Positions 35,790-46,480 of a stretch of DNA of 64,000 nt are shown piece by piece; position 1 is the stretch's first letter; every line of letters starts with the position of its first letter. The position numbers and the translations under genes were made by a program. Below the pieces are notes generated by a model. That model was not told the origin of the DNA, did no database searches, and saw nothing but the letters and a program-made list of their open reading frames with translations. Origin of the DNA: Leucaena leucocephala (lineage: Eukaryota > Streptophyta > Magnoliopsida > Fabales > Fabaceae). The stretch is taken from contig CM073558.1 of the NCBI GenBank assembly GCA_037074615.1, positions 6,253,501 to 6,317,500 on the forward strand, read 5' to 3'.

Positions 35790-36540
35790 TAAGGTGCCAG
35801 ATGTTATCTTCCTACGAAAAGCAAAAGTGAAAACCAAGCGCACTCCATTAAGCTTTCCCGCAAGCTTTATGTAAACCACATATTGGTCACTTGGCGCAAC
35901 GTTTTCATTTCACAACCAACATATTTCCACTTCCAGTCATACTCGATTTCCCACCAACCATACATGTCAACTTAAAAGGTATAAAACTATAAGCAGAACG
36001 ATCAAAGAGATGCAGTAAACGGTAATGATAATACCTTCATATTGGTCCAAGAAAATGTCTTCGATCCGGAAATAGTAGGTCTTAAAGCAGTGATCGCAGG
36101 CTTCCTTGGTGGTAAAATGCTTTTGCAGGTCCGAAAGGAAGATCCGAGCTTCGGAACGGGTAGACGAATCTTCCAGTGAGCCAGCACTTACTGGAGCGCA
36201 TTGTATGCGATGTCGCCGGACTGCTCGCATTGCTTCAAGAACTCCTCCACCGAACCGTAGACGACGCCATTTACTGCCATAACCTTTAATGATCACTGCA
36301 GATAGAAAAATTCAAAACCCTTCAAAAAGTATGGTTAGGTAAGAGAAGACACTAGTAAGTCATGGAGGCATCATTAGCTATATATTCATTCCCCTGTTTT
36401 TTCTCCTACTTTATTTTGAGTTTCATTCTCTTGCTTCAAAGGTTATTTGGTCTTTTCACCTACATTTATAAAAGATAGATTGAGCCTCCTGCCCAATTTG
36501 TCATTTTAAATATTCATATGCCCATATTGTCTTTTCCAAA
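35790..36540 (-). repeat. Inverted duplication, right arm (MMT)
   Basis: Mirror of 24420-25200. It holds intron start, exon 1 and 5' flank of the minus-strand MMT copy. Confidence 0.8.
36035..36280 (-). pseudogene. MMT: MMT pseudogene exon 1, minus-strand copy
   Basis: ATG at 36280-36278 opens MAVNGVVYGSVEEFLKQCEQ and then SGDIAYNALQ, followed by an in-frame TAA where the other copy has a serine codon. The remainder is in another frame: LEDSSTRSEARIFLSDLQKH, FTTKEACDHCFKTYYFRIED and IFLDQYEG, then donor GAAG|GTATT. Unlike the plus copy it keeps KEACDHCFKTYYF uninterrupted, so the two copies carry different secondary lesions but share the 1-nt loss before LED. The intron continues to 31121 around the Copia insertion, and exon 2 follows. 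Confidence 0.87.
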
Positions 36541-36559
36541 TTCATATGGATGTTTATTG

Positions 36560-38520
36560 CATTTTTCCCTTAAAATTGCTCTAGAAAAGTATATAAATAA
36601 TTTTTTAAAAAAAAAACATTCTAAAACCAAATTTCTAACTTCCTCTCAAAACCATTTATATAAATATATATTAATGAAAGAAATCATTTGCATAAATACT
36701 GGTAAAATCAATATAAAGCAACTAAACTTTAGAGTTTAAAATACTACCCAACACATTAGTCAAACTTAAATATATGCTTTCAACTTTCCTCTAACATATA
36801 CCGATGACCTCCCTCATTTTCTGCTCTAAATCCAAAGTTTTCTTGCGGCAAACAAACTTCAACTCCTTATAATGAAACTAAAAGCTTCGATAAATTTATA
36901 CACAATAATTAAACCAATGTTACCACTCACCAATTCAATTCCATTTATTCCTTTATCAAACAGAACACTTTATATGTATTCCATAAGCAAACATAAAACA
37001 AACAAAATCAATTATTGAATTATCAATCAAATACCTTTTTCCAAAGGTTCCAAATCTCATTCCAAAATTCATTATACAGAATAATTTCCAATTATACCAT
37101 AATTTAATAAAAAATAATGCCTTTATCATACTTCTTTACTAGCATAGATTAACAATTTGCATATTACACATTTCATCGAACACATTGTTTGCATCAATTT
37201 ACAGTCAAATAAGTTCACCAAACTTTTTATCCTTCAAATATTTTTCCTAACAATTTTCCAAACCTCCATGTGCAGAAGGACTTCTCAAGTAGAATTCTTT
37301 ATCAAGAATAGATTTAAACCCAAAGAAACATAGATTAGATACATCTTTACCTTAATACAACAACCAAAACATTTAAGTGAAATTTTCTATTCTACTTCAC
37401 AAACTTTAACTTCAGTTTGTCTAAACTCCCATCCTCCCTCCTACCCCACGCACAACTCATAAAAACAATAACAAAAAAAAATTGATTGAAGCTAAACAAA
37501 TATCCACACAGGCAACTGCCCAAAATTAGGATAGAAAAGGGACAAAACAGAGATAAGTTCAAGTGGGCTCACCCCGTACAACAACGGAAAACAAAAGAGA
37601 TGAAATATTCAAACCACACCAATAACAAAAAGGAGGCAGCAAACGCAAGCCGATCGGCGATAAATAAGAAGAACAACAACCCTAAGCAAAGAAGAAGAGG
37701 AACTGCGGCCAAGGGAGACAGCAAACTGTGATGGCATCGACACACAATCCATTAGACGACCATGAAAACTCAGGAGGGCGAACAGAAGAAGGAAAAATAG
37801 CAATCCCCCTTTCCCATAACCAAGGCTCAAGAGACTTCTCTGTTTCCCTTTTTTTTCCTGTTCCCGCTTCCAAGAGAAAACAAGAAATATCTTATACTAT
37901 TTATGTCTCTATTTTTTTAATTTTTAATTTTTAACAAAAGACCTTTTTGCTAATCTTAGATGGAAAAATGGCATCTAGGTTCCGTGGAAGAAATTTTTCA
38001 ATTGTAAAAAGATATAACTGCCTCTAGGGTTTAAAGTTTTTTTTTCTTTCCCAAAATCCCCCTTATCAGCATCAGGAATCGTCTCTCCCGATCTCTTTAC
38101 AATCTTCTTGCTTAGATTCTTTTGTCACCGAAGATACCCCCGTAGTAGATCCTGTTTGGTCGTGTCTCTTCCTTCCCCTCCCTTTACTCTCTGAGTAGTC
38201 ATGACTCTACAATTATGAGAGACTGTCAAGAAAATTATTGTCACCTACATCGGCCTATCTCCATCCACCTTGTTCACTATCCTTGTTTTTGCTCAATTTC
38301 CCCCTCAGATATTTGATCAGGGTGAATCATTGTCTGTGCATTAGTTTCTAATTTCTAACTTCATTATTTTGATTTAGCTTAATTCCTCCTATATCTTATT
38401 TGGATTCCTTGTAACAGCTTGTTACAGGAGTGAAATATTAGACCATCTTTAAAGGACATCCAAATACGACAAGTTTGTGAATTAATGTTTCCTACCTTTT
38501 GTTTATATCAGTTTTCATCT
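36560..38520. other. Intergenic region
   Basis: No supported gene. The stretch 37380-37560 (words like CTTCACAAACTTTAACTTCA) resembles 40960-41100 and is probably part of a dispersed repeat. Short frames around 37486-37934 are lysine- or serine-rich and lack any recognisable domain. Confidence 0.4.
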
Positions 38521-38525
38521 TTATG

Positions 38526-39045
38526 TAGTGTTTGTTTAGATAGAATTTTAAAAAATAGCTTGTGAAAAAAGATTTTTAAAGTAACTTTTGAAAAAAGATT
38601 TTTAGAGAAAAATTTATAATAAAAAATAGTTTTAAATAAATGAATATTTAGATAATTATTACTAAAAATACTTTTATAATTAGAACATTATAAAAAAGGG
38701 TATAATTTTATTAAAAATATAATAGAAAGAAGAGGAGAGAGAATAGAAAAAAGAGAGGAGAAAGAGTAGAGAAAGTGAATAAAGAGAAGAGATGAGAGAT
38801 TGTGAAAAAAAATAAAAGAGAGAAAGAGTAGAGAAAGTGAAAATAAAATAGTAATTGAATAATTTATAAGTTATTTTATTATTCCAAAAGATACTCCTAC
38901 CAACTTATCTAAAACAATCGTTTTAAATTATAATTTTGTTCAAAAGACTTTTTAAGCAAATATAATTATTTATTTTAAAATTTTTTTAAATTAAAATTTA
39001 AACTAAAAACTCTTTTAAACCTATGGTTTAAAAATTTCCCAAACT
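38526..39045. mobile_element. Degenerate MITE, same family as 61819-62323
   Basis: Shares the order of motifs with the later copy: GTTTAGATAGAATTTTA, AAAAAAGATTTTTA repeats, a purine-rich GAGAGAAAGAGTAGAGAAAG centre, CCAACTTATCTAAAAC and CAAAAGACTTTTTAAGCAAA. Terminal repeats are too decayed to set exact ends. Confidence 0.5.
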
Positions 39046-39349
39046 CAACCGTAATATTTGTTTCGAACCAATTAGTACGATTTCTTTAAACCCGTATGTT
39101 ATTTCTATCATGTATTTGCTATAAATTGTCCTTATGTCTGTCCTAGGGCACATTTCATTGACTTGAGGGTTGTTTCTTACAAACACGGTAAAATGCAAGA
39201 GAATTTGACCCACACAAAATATGAAAAATTTATATTTCTTAAACTTTCAGTATTTAAACAGAATAATTCATTCAATGATTAAAAATAATCTCAAACATAT
39301 ATATTAATCTATCAAAATGATAAAAGTAAGCAGAATTCTATCTATAGAC

Positions 39350-40345
39350 TAAGTGAAATATTAAATTTCTAAAAGTAATATATAATTTTATAAGTTTATA
39401 TTTATATTCTATAGTAGCTACACAAAAAAGATCAGCAACCTCAAATCAATTGCGAGCCTCTCTGTTACTTAGTTAAGGAACCTGAAGCCAAAATAATTTA
39501 CCAATGAATAACATTCTAATATCAAAATAATTAAAAATATGAAGAAAAACAATTTAAAATATATTTAACTACAGAGATAACAAAGTTCATTAATAAATCG
39601 AAATTCTCGAAGTATATAAGCACAACAAAATGAAACTATATATATAAATCATTAATTAAACCAATTCAATAACTAGTAAAATATTTAATTTAAAAAAATC
39701 CGCTTAATACAATAATGCTTAAATCACACTTTTTTGTATGATTTCAACAAAACAAAAATAAACGTGGACACACAATCCACAAGAGTAAATACCCAATCTA
39801 ATGTAGCTTAAAGCCACAAAAACAAGCATAGCACGGGGCCACAAAAACAAGCGCATGTATGAAACCCACGAATAACAAGCGCTAGCACGAGACCCACAAA
39901 TATCAAGCAAGCTCAAGATTAACCATCGTGTACCAAAGACTAACAGTAACTGTTAGTAACTAGCGTTATGTATTTAGTTCTCTCAAAACTCAAATTTTCA
40001 AACATACATAGGGTCAATTTAATATTAATAAAAAAACAAGGTCTTTTAATATTGAAATCTCACAATGAATATTTCATAATCAAGTACCCCAACATAAAAA
40101 TTATTGCACAATATTTCCTTTGAAATTCAGGAACGATCATTTAATAAAATCAAAATGGAAGTATAATAAATAATTAAAATCCTTATTTCATCTAAATAGT
40201 TACTTTATAATAATCAAAAGACATAATTTCCCTAAGCTTGCTATGACTAAATAATATTTAATAGAATTGATAAACTGATAAAAGTATGACAAATGACTAA
40301 ATTATCATTCAAAAATGAATTATAATGGGACGTTATTCACTCAAT
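39350..40345. repeat. Dispersed repeat family copy with ACGAAT subrepeats
   Basis: The core 39690-39960 repeats ACAAGCGC and ACGAGACCCACAAATA-type units as at 11340-11640. The flanks match as well (GAAGCCAAAATAATTTACC; GGGACGTTATTCACTCAA). Probably non-coding LTR sequence of an unidentified retrotransposon. Confidence 0.55.
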
Positions 40346-43300
40346 TATAATGCTCCAATATAATTTAATCTATCTCTATTCTTCATAATTTTATTCTCTC
40401 ATTACTTTTTTAGATTTTTCGAAAATAAATCATTAATACTTAAACTCAAATTTCAATTATAATAGTTATTATCACATACTATTATAATTTTATATATTCC
40501 AAATATTTTCATTCATAAAAATAGGACACTTATCCACATAAGCTTCTTTTCTTCCAAACATTTAATATGTATTAATAATTAATAAGCTCCAAGAATACAG
40601 CTCTTTTTTTTATTACACTTCTTAACTTTACATTCCATCAGAAAATGCAATTTATCTCTTTTATCCCAAATATTTTTCATTTACCACAACCACAGCAAGT
40701 CACATATTTTTTCTAACACTTGAAGCTACAAAACCATAACCATAAATTTTACTTTAAATCTGAAAATTTCAAGCTTTGCAACCGCCTCAAATTTAAAAAT
40801 CTTGATTCCAATTTCATATTCCCCAATTCAGCTCAACAATCCAGTACCAACAATCTTTTTCCAAACATCAAACAATATCCTCAGTTCCAATTTTTTTCAA
40901 TTTTTTTTCCAACTTTTGCAACACTTCCTCACAGCTTCAGTAAACAGAGAAAAATAGGAAATTAAATCATCCAACTTCACACACTTTAATTTCATTTTAT
41001 CCAACACCCCTCTTCCTTCTACTTGCACACATAACACAGCTCGACAGAACAAAACAACAATCACACACACACACACACACGGCCTCAGAGGCAACAACGA
41101 TTCCACAGTCCTAACAAAATTCCATTCTTCCACCTTTGCTTCCTTCATAGACTTGGCAAGCATAGAAGACAGAAAATTCAATCTTTCAACCCCAAACCCA
41201 ATTAGCACCATTAGCAGGCCCAACCATTTAAAAACTTTTCTTTAAAACTTTAGTACCAATGGTATTGATTTTTCTCAAAACTTTGAAAATTCATATTGTT
41301 TAATCTACACATCCAAAAATTACAAACTACCACTCATTTTAAGGCTCTGGATGTCTACTTTTACCTTATAAAATCTTAAGGCTTAACTCAAGCAATTGCC
41401 TTGCTTCTAAATAGAAGCAAATCCAAAGCTCATCAATGCATGATGAAATTATAGCTACTACTAATCATGCACTCTAGCTATGCTTTAGCATAGAATTTAC
41501 TTTAGCTTGTGCTTACTTTTTCTGATTTTCCTTATGAATGTTAATTACATACTATCACATGCAATTACCTTGTTTAATTAGATTAAACAAACATATATAT
41601 ATATAGACACACACACACACTACAGCCACAAATAAATAAATAGTAGACAAACTAATGATAACTAAGTGGCTTCCTTAAGGTCTTTACCTCCAAATTTCCC
41701 CCACAAGTTTGCTCTTCCCTTTCGAGGAACTTGCTCCTACTGTGGGTACATGGGAGAAAAAAAGGGTGAGATTTAGGGGAATCTTAGAAGCAAAACTTTA
41801 ACTCAATATATAATGTGCAATGATAATTAACTAAGCATTTAAACAGTCAATGCAAGAACAACACCTTAATGGCCACAGGACAACTCAAGCCAGGATATTA
41901 CATGGTCAAAAGCATAATTATAGCTTACATGGCAAATAAACATGCAAACAAACAAGCAAAAACTATATAAGAGTTAATAAGTTTCACTACATTTTGTTTC
42001 TTCATCATCTTGCTTGAACTTCTTTGATTTTACTTCCACCTTTGTTTGATAGCAATGCCAAATCCTATTAATTATTCATATAGGGATGATCAATACTTAA
42101 AATTTGGAAACCATTGCATGATAAATCTTTTCAGATGATCCCAAACTCTCCTTCTCTTATTTAGTTCTTTGACTTTGTTTCTTTGTCTTTAATTCTTAAC
42201 TTACTTATCCCTTGTCTCTTAAATTCTTCCGTATACAATTTCACATTCATTCTAAACTCATTGGAATGCTTCATTTCAACAAATTTCAACTCTTTCCCAT
42301 AGGAATATCAGCTGGCAGAAACAGGGGGTATGGAGCAAGTTTGTAAAATTCAACCCTATCATTCAACTCCATCATCCAATGTTCTATAAAAGCTATATAT
42401 ATGTGTGTGATTTTCATTTCCATATAACTTGGACATATTATTGTCATCAAAACGGTAAACTTCTCTTTAACTTTTACCCTACAAAAACTTAACCCAACAA
42501 GTACATTAACTCATCACTTATATTATACTACTTCATTAGAATTTGGTCAAATTGATTCCTCCTAAAATTCCTAACAGCCCTTGTTACAATGCTGAAATGT
42601 TTTCCAGCTTCAAGGTTATGGTGTTAACCATCATAGTGGAGCCTATAAACATAATTTAATAGCCTAGACTATTTAATTAATATTCTATAGGATCAAAACA
42701 GTGGGCTATCATCGGTTCCCCCACCAAAGTTCAGCTCCAACATGCACCCATCATCATACAACCACAAGACTATTATCTACTTTAGCATTACTTGAACACT
42801 TATTGGCAAATACCATAAGAAAAATCGAATAATAGTCCCCTGGAACAGAAATTCCAGATTCCACAACGCCAACATGTATCCACTGATTTCATATATTGTT
42901 AAGCAACTTTACTCCATTTCCCTTTGATTTCATATAAACCGAAGCTACACAGCAGAATAGCAGCGTCCTCTCACACACACACACACACATATCCTTTTCG
43001 ATTTAACATAACTTGAATCTTATTTCCAGAACCGTGAAATTACCCACACACAGACAAAAGGTCTATATTTCTTGGCAAGTTCACAGAACAGAGAAGAAGA
43101 ATGTGATTTACCACTTGTCGAATTAAAAGCTTGATTTCACTTTCTTAAACTTCATTCTTCACTTAATCAGTGATTTAACTTAAAAGCCCCAAATTTAATC
43201 GGTTAGAAACACTTCAAAAAACGTATAGCCAGAGCAAGTCGACATGCAACACCAACGTCCAACGATTTTGGTTCGATTTGAAGTCAGAAAACTCAAATAC

Positions 43301-43493
43301 TCATTCATTATCACTGAATCAACCAAAAGCAACTTAAAATCTTGACTCTAATCGGTGACCCATACCAAAATTGAAGGAAAACAGAGGAGACAGACTGAAA
43401 ACAGAGTCAGGGAACTCACCTCAGGCGACCGACGGCGGCGCAAGTGCGTTCTACCTTCTCCGGTCACCTTCCCGGTGACGCACGCTCCTCTGG

Positions 43494-43526
<33 letters not shown>

Positions 43527-43656
43527 GTTGTGTTTTTCTCCTCTGAAACAGGTCGGAATTGAGAAACAGTCGTGTGCTGGAGTGCTTTAGGGAATTAGAA
43601 AAGAATTTTCTATTGACTAGGGCCCACATAACAAGCTTACTCAATAAGTAAGGTGT
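40346..43656. other. Intergenic, repeat-derived region
   Basis: No protein-coding gene is supported. (CA)n tracts lie at about 41066-41081 and 42971-42989. The part 43330-43450 (CGGTGACCCATACCAAAATT ... GAACTCACCTCAGG) resembles 17930-18000 inside the CACTA element, which indicates shared repeat content. Confidence 0.4.
43497..43526. repeat. (CT)n microsatellite
   Basis: About 14 CT units within a GC-richer patch. Arginine/glutamate-rich frames here come from the repeat. Confidence 0.9.
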
Positions 43657-43660
43657 ATAA

Positions 43661-44265
43661 GTGTGTGTTTGGGATATAGGTTAAAAAATCGATTTTAAAG
43701 TGTAACCATGGTTTCCGTATTTCCTTCCCAAATATGCCTCAAAAATGGAAAATCGCTTCTGGAATACCAAACCATGGTTTTAAGGATAAAACCATGGTTT
43801 CAAAATAATCTACCCAACACAGCTTTTTTCCATCATCCGTACAGCAATTATTTCTTGCCTTTCGTCCATATCTCTTTCTTCCAGCACTTTTCCATTTCTC
43901 TTTTTAAAATTATCCATAAAATTAAAAAATATTATTTTAGTAAAAAAAATAAAATTATTATAAATTTTTACTTTACTCAAACACACATATATATATATTA
44001 TTTTTTAATCACTTAAATAAAAAAATTAAAAGCAAATTTATTCTTCATGTAATTATCATATTAATTTATATTTTTTTAATAAATTACCTATAAAAAAGTG
44101 ATTCTGCTACTAATCATCCAAACATCTCTAATTTTTAAAATCACTTTTTTCCCAAAATCTATTCTTCCCAAAATCTATTCTCTAGAATCTATTCTTCCCA
44201 AAATCTATTCTCTAGAATCTATTCTTCCCAAAATCTATTCTCTAAAAGCTAATCCAAACACACCC
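43661..44265. mobile_element. Tourist-like MITE, TSD TAA
   Basis: The left end GTGTGTGTTTGGGATATAG pairs with the right end, whose complement begins GGGTGTGTTTGGATTAGC. TAA flanks both sides (43658-43660 and 44266-44268), matching the 3-bp TWA target of PIF/Harbinger elements. It is non-coding. It contains several CCATGG-centred repeats (43706-43803) and a 30-bp tandem array at 44163-44245. Confidence 0.7.
44163..44245. repeat. 30-bp tandem repeat inside MITE
   Basis: The unit CTTCCCAAAATCTATTCTCT plus AGAATCTATT is repeated nearly three times. Confidence 0.85.
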
Positions 44266-44269
44266 TAAA

Positions 44270-45690
44270 ACCAGGGCTCGGTAAATTCTACCCAACTCAT
44301 AATAGAAATATATTATCTAACCTAATAAATATAGAATAAAATTAGGTATTGAGTTATAAAATATAATCTATATATTTTTCGAGTTAAGCATCGAGCACAG
44401 GGGCTATCCTAGCCTGTCTTGTCTATGAGCACCCTTTCTTTTTTTTTTATTTTTTTCTATCTTATAAAGGAGAATATGATAGCTACTAGTGACTGTAAGG
44501 TAATTTTAAAAATATAAGTAGTTAAGTAGGTAAGTTGTATCTTTTAATATTTATATATCATATGATTATATTACAAATTATAATTTTTTATTTTATTTTT
44601 TAAATGATTTATCTTTGTCAATATTGGGGAGATTGATACAAAGTTATAATTACAAACTAATTATATTTCAACGCTTATTTTTTATATGCAATAGATCTTA
44701 AGATTTTAATTATTATATTTATTCTCTTATTCTTAGTGGATTATAGATATTATTTAACTCTTAAAGACATATGAATACGGCATTATTTTAGAAATTAATA
44801 ATTGCAGATTTTTTCATAACATGAGCATAACATCATAACTTGGGTATGCCTAACCCGCTCATACCCAGCCCAAAATTATTAAGGCTTTTATCGGGTAGAG
44901 CTGAATTTTGCAATTTATACATTTTTTGGGTAAGACACCAGACAAGGAGCTATCATACTCAATCCTACTTATGCACACTTCTATTAATAAGTTTGGACAT
45001 TAACCATTTTTTTTCATGGACCCATTACATGAATTCTGGAACTCCTGTTCTTGGGTTATTGCACCACGTCCTCAGCTCCATAATTTGGTCTAAACAATGG
45101 CCCAGTTTCCATCTTTAGCTAGGGTAAATTGACTATTTTATCCCTCTCTATCTGTATTAAAATTTTTGAATAAATTCTATAAATTAATGTGGGACACTTT
45201 ATAAGAATTTTATGCCTTAAATATTTTTTTACCTTATAAAATAATGTCCCTACAATTTTCAGACCAAACTGAAATCTCTAACTATTTTTATAATTTTTTT
45301 AAAAAATAAATTTTTAATTCATGAAAAATAGCTATTAAATCATTTAAGTATCTTTTAGAAAAATAAACTATTATACAATTTTCTAAATCCTTAAAATACT
45401 CATTTTTTAATTTTTTTTAATTATTGTTCTTTCCTTTATTATTTTCCTAAAATTTCACTTTTAAATTTTTTTAATTTTAAAAAAATATTTTTGACCTCAA
45501 CAAAACTTTATAAATCCTTTTTACCAAAATTAGGATATTGCAATTTTTTCTCTCTAAAAAAAATTTAATCATCAAAATTTCAGAGTTAAACCTAAGGAAA
45601 ATGTGACTTAACTTTTATTCCCGAAATTTTGAACTTTATCCATAACTTAGCAGAAATACACCTTTTCTCCTAACTTTCTATAACTTCACA
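44270..45690. other. Intergenic, partly repeat-derived
   Basis: The part 45230-45546 resembles 18480-18787 (AAATAGCTATTAAATCATTT; TTATAAATCCTTTTTA) and the AT-rich part of the first CACTA element. No gene is supported up to the HSP70 fragment. Confidence 0.4.
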
Positions 45691-45982
45691 AACCCAGATA
45701 AAGCTGTGGCCTATGGCGCCGCTGTGCAAACTTCAATTCTGACCAGTGAAGGGAAGAAGGTTCAAGACCTCCTTCTGCTTGATGTTACTCGTATCAGCCT
45801 TGGCATTGAAACTGCAGGAGGTGTGATGTCAGTGTCCCAAGAAACTCAACAATTCCTACAAAGAAGGAGAAATTTTCTCTACATACTCTGATAATCAGCC
45901 TGGATTGCTAACTCAAGTGTATAAAGGAGAGAGAGCAAGAACTAAGGATAACAATTTGCTCAGAAAATTTGAGCTCACTGGG
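45691..45982 (+). pseudogene. HSP70: HSP70 substrate-binding-domain fragment
   Basis: The sequence reads NPDKAVAYGAAVQTSILTSE, GKKVQDLLLLDVT and LGIETAGGVMSV in one frame. It continues PRNSTIPTKKEKFS in the next and SDNQPGLLTQVYKGERARTK, DNNLLRKFELTG in the third. This is the junction of the ATPase domain with the substrate-binding domain of a cytosolic-type HSP70 chaperone. Two frameshifts and an R for the usual P after DVT break it. The match stops abruptly at 45982 (FELTG), where different sequence starting TGTTGAAAATATTTTAAATA begins. That suggests a transposon insertion or breakpoint. Confidence 0.9.
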
Positions 45983-46480
45983 TGTTGAAAATATTTTAAA
46001 TATTGTGAAAATGTGTGTCAAAGAAAGAAATGTCTTTTTGATATAACTCTTCGTTGTAAAAGAGTGTGTTGAAAAAAGAAGAGTCTTTCTAATATAACTC
46101 TTGAATTTAAGGGACATGTGTCTAAAAGATATGTCTCGTGGCTTTCCACAATCTATAAAAAGAGTTTTTTGATGAAGAAGAAACATATGAAAGCATAGAG
46201 AATGATACACCAATATTTTGAGATTATTTTTTCTTCCACTAGTTATATTTCCCTATACTTTATAGGAAGAGTTCGCTTAATTCTGGAGAGAGCCGCTTCT
46301 TAATTTGATGAGGAGTCGCGGGATATCTATTAAGGATAGTGTTCTCGGACGCGACTCGAATTATAAACTTTATTATTTTAATAGTATATTGGTAGGTGTA
46401 GGGCCAAAGATTGAAGAAGTTGATTAAGTTTGCAAGAATGTTGTACTGTGGTTTTCTGTCTTGAAAATCTATTTTTGCAT
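45983..46480 (+). mobile_element. Possible LTR-like sequence abutting HSP70 fragment
   Basis: Begins with TG exactly where HSP70 homology ends. It contains a TATA-like box (CTATAAAAAGAG, 46153-46164) followed by less AT-rich transcript-like sequence. No matching second LTR, clean CA end or target duplication was found, so this is tentative. Confidence 0.3.

Noticed and set aside
37486..37934. Small lysine-rich or serine-rich proteins
   Set aside because: Overlapping frames on both strands with no domain, in repeat-like sequence similar to 40960-41100.
43348..43644. Arg/Glu-rich peptide on the minus strand
   Set aside because: The charged run is produced by the (CT)n microsatellite.
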